A DNA stretch of 6,642 nucleotides from Candidatus Cloacimonadota bacterium (GTDB lineage Bacteria > Cloacimonadota > Cloacimonadia > Cloacimonadales > Cloacimonadaceae): NCBI GenBank assembly GCA_028681035.1, contig JAQUJJ010000170.1, positions 1 through 6,642 of the forward strand, written 5' to 3'. Shown here piece by piece: positions 5,356 through 6,642 of this stretch. Each line of letters opens with the position of its first letter. Position 1 is the stretch's first letter. The position numbers and the translations under genes are program-made. Under the pieces are notes generated by a model that made no database searches, was not told where the DNA came from, and saw nothing but the letters and a program-made list of their open reading frames with translations.

Positions 5356-6133
5356 CACTGCGCTGCATGATAAGCTCTGCCATGATGCTTACCGCTACTT
5401 CATAAGGGGTCTGAGAGCCAATAGGAATACCGATGGGAGCATGGCAGATGCTAAGTTCCTCTTCGGTAAAGCCTTTTTCTTGTAGTTTGGCATAGGTCTG
5501 GGCTACTTTGATCTTGCTACCTATCATGCCCAAATAGGCAGTTTCTTGCCTTAAGCATTGCTCCAATACTGCTTTATCGTGCAGATGTCCGTGCGTCATA
5601 ATAACCACATAAGTGCCAGTACCGAATGCGATTACTTCTGATAAGTTGCTGTAATCGTGCAATACTGTTTCGTGGGAGCTTTGGCTTAAATCTTCGTTTA
5701 GGATATCGCTGCGGTTATCAATCACGCACACGTAGAATCCGCAGAGCTTGGCAAGCTGTCCCAAAGCCTTGCCACAATGCCCCGCACCGATGATGTATAA
5801 ACGCTGGGTAAGGTGCAATGCTTCGACATAAACACTCACCTTTCCCCCACATATCATGGAAGTGTTAAAATCTGCCGTGGCACCATCGGGGCTTAAGGAA
5901 AAGCTATAGAGCTTGGCTCCCTCGGGCTTGGTATCGCGGATAAAGTCTATTACTTTATGTTCCAGTTCGCCACCGCCAAGATTTCCGAAGGGCGCATCGT
6001 TTAAAGGGACGGCGAGCTTCATGCCACTCTTGGCAGGAGAAGAGCCATTGCTATCTACAATGCTGGCTTGCCAGAGGGATACTTGCTTTTCCACCAGGGT
6101 GCTTAGTTTGCGGTAATAATCGTTATTATTCAT
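5339..6133 (-). CDS. xdhC: XdhC/CoxI family molybdenum-cofactor maturation protein
   Basis: This is a 264-residue protein. XdhC proteins bind molybdenum cofactor and promote its sulfuration and insertion into xanthine dehydrogenase-type enzymes in the cytoplasm. The N-terminal XdhC/CoxI domain shows SSPAKSGMKLAV (31-42), GNLGGGELE (50-58) and ICGGKVSVYVE (94-104). The C-terminal Rossmann domain shows YIIGAGHCGKAL (113-124), VIDNR (137-141), THGHLHDKAVLEQCL (180-194), YLGMIGSKIKV (200-210) and HAPIGIPIGSQTPYEVAVSIMAEL (231-254), the family signature. ATG 6133 overlaps the TGA of the upstream methyltransferase by 4 bp (ATGA) and has GGAG 7 nt upstream, so the longer open frame to 6205 is not the start. 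No molybdoenzyme or other cofactor gene is in the window. The family includes divergent members, so the exact client enzyme is unknown. Confidence 0.92.
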   Translation of the reverse strand: MNNNDYYRKLSTLVEKQVSLWQASIVDSNGSSPAKSGMKLAVPLNDAPFGNLGGGELEHKVIDFIRDTKPEGAKLYSFSLSPDGATADFNTSMICGGKVSVYVEALHLTQRLYIIGAGHCGKALGQLAKLCGFYVCVIDNRSDILNEDLSQSSHETVLHDYSNLSEVIAFGTGTYVVIMTHGHLHDKAVLEQCLRQETAYLGMIGSKIKVAQTYAKLQEKGFTEEELSICHAPIGIPIGSQTPYEVAVSIMAELIMQRSGRSAF

Positions 6134-6600
6134 TGTCTTGCTCCAAAGATTATCTGGTATAGGGCGGCAGCGGTTGCTACGCCTACATTTAGGGAGTTCT
6201 TCCACCCAAGCTGGGGAAGGCTGATATAGCTATCACAGAGTTCCAATGTTGCAGGCTCTATCCCCAGGCTTTCGTTGCCTATCACCAATGCCAAAGGGAA
6301 GCTGTAAAGGGTGTTAAACACGGAACTGGCTTCATTTACGGTTTCCAGGGCATAGATGTGCATGCCTTTATTTCGGCAATGGCTTATTGCTTCTTTCGTA
6401 TCGAGAAAATGACGCCAAGCTACAAGGCTCTGCGTTCCCATAGCTGTCTTTGCTAGATTAGGATGGCTCGGCTTAGCACTGATACCGCATAATAGTATCT
6501 CTGCCACACCCAGGCATTCAGCACTGCGGAAGATAGAGCCTAAGTTAAACACCGAGCGCAGGTTATCACAGATTATAGTAACTTGAGCAGCCTTCTGCAT
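6130..6600 (-). CDS. SpoU/TrmH-family RNA 2'-O-methyltransferase
   Basis: This 156-residue SPOUT-class protein would methylate a ribose 2'-OH in tRNA or rRNA using S-adenosylmethionine. All three family motifs are present: motif 1 in NLGSIFRSAECLG (19-31, with Asn19 and Arg25), motif 2 in LVIGNESLGI (105-114, with Glu110) and motif 3 in ISLPQLGWKNSLNVGVATAAA (126-146, with Asn138). The LCGISAKPSHPNLAKTAMG segment (37-55) resembles a subgroup of short SpoU proteins. The RNA target cannot be told from sequence. ATG 6600 is the first Met and places motif 1 close to the N-terminus. The frame remains open to the window edge (14 more codons) and no Shine-Dalgarno is clear, so a longer N-terminus is possible. 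The stop overlaps the xdhC start by 4 bp. Confidence 0.9.
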   Translation of the reverse strand: MQKAAQVTIICDNLRSVFNLGSIFRSAECLGVAEILLCGISAKPSHPNLAKTAMGTQSLVAWRHFLDTKEAISHCRNKGMHIYALETVNEASSVFNTLYSFPLALVIGNESLGIEPATLELCDSYISLPQLGWKNSLNVGVATAAALYQIIFGARQ

Positions 6601-6641
6601 TGCGCCACTATCCGCTGATATATTGCCATCACCCCTGCGGA
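6573..6641 (-). CDS. Possible C-terminal end of an upstream gene (22 codons)
   Basis: In a second minus-strand frame, an open stretch enters at the right edge and ends at TAA 6575-6573. It reads SAGVMAIYQRIVAQC and then a Leu/Arg-rich tail. If real, it overlaps the methyltransferase start by 28 nt and would be the preceding gene of the same operon. It is too short to assign a family. It may simply be an open frame by chance. Confidence 0.25.
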   Translation of the reverse strand, partial: SAGVMAIYQRIVAQCRRLLKLL

Positions 6642-6642
6642 T

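Noticed and set aside
6134..6205. N-terminal extension of XdhC by 24 codons
   Set aside because: It lies inside the methyltransferase gene in another frame, is rich in Arg/Cys/Pro unlike XdhC, and ATG 6133 has a good GGAG and the ATGA overlap.

Overview
The window looks like chromosome from an anaerobic, Gram-negative-type bacterium. The tentative affiliation is the FCB/Cloacimonadota side of the tree. The reasons are a short DUF5683-type envelope protein with the DAYVDAHLSDFD signature, HtrA with a signal peptide and two PDZ domains, XdhC beside a small SpoU-type methylase, and moderate G+C with standard stop codons. This placement is inference; there is no rRNA or marker gene to test it.

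Layout. (1) Positions 1-931, minus strand: a sigma70-type promoter with a perfect 12-bp palindrome in its spacer drives a DUF5683-like envelope protein (TTG start). This is followed after 10 nt by a CAP/SCP (YkwD-like) secreted protein cut by the left window edge. The stop codon of the first gene lies inside the Shine-Dalgarno sequence of the second, so the two are probably translationally coupled. (2) Positions 932-1090: intergenic, holding four tandem TTAACTT-type heptamers. (3) Positions 1091-3196, minus: recG, complete, encoding the branch-migration helicase. (4) Positions 3197-3533: divergent intergenic region with a perfect 16-bp-arm palindrome (REP-like) and a consensus-like promoter for htrA. 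(5) Positions 3534-4994, plus: a DegP/HtrA serine protease with its own ribosome binding site and a terminator-like hairpin. (6) Positions 5079-5355: an unusual compact element. It is a 17-bp direct repeat enclosing about 243 bp in which almost everything folds into perfect 7-9 bp helices. The repeat copies the last codons of xdhC. (7) Positions 5339-6600, minus: a SpoU/TrmH-family RNA methyltransferase and XdhC, overlapping by 4 bp (ATGA). A possible C-terminal end of another gene enters at the right edge.

The protein genes belong to known families and are mostly housekeeping: DNA repair, periplasmic protein quality control, RNA modification and molybdenum cofactor handling. The most interesting part is non-coding. 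The 5098-5336 element contains a cloverleaf whose four helices meet with no unpaired junction nucleotides, followed by a Y-shaped two-hairpin module. It has short imperfect terminal inverted repeats placed symmetrically inside a 17-bp duplication of the 3' end of xdhC. This fits either a very small non-autonomous mobile element or a structured RNA, and possibly both.
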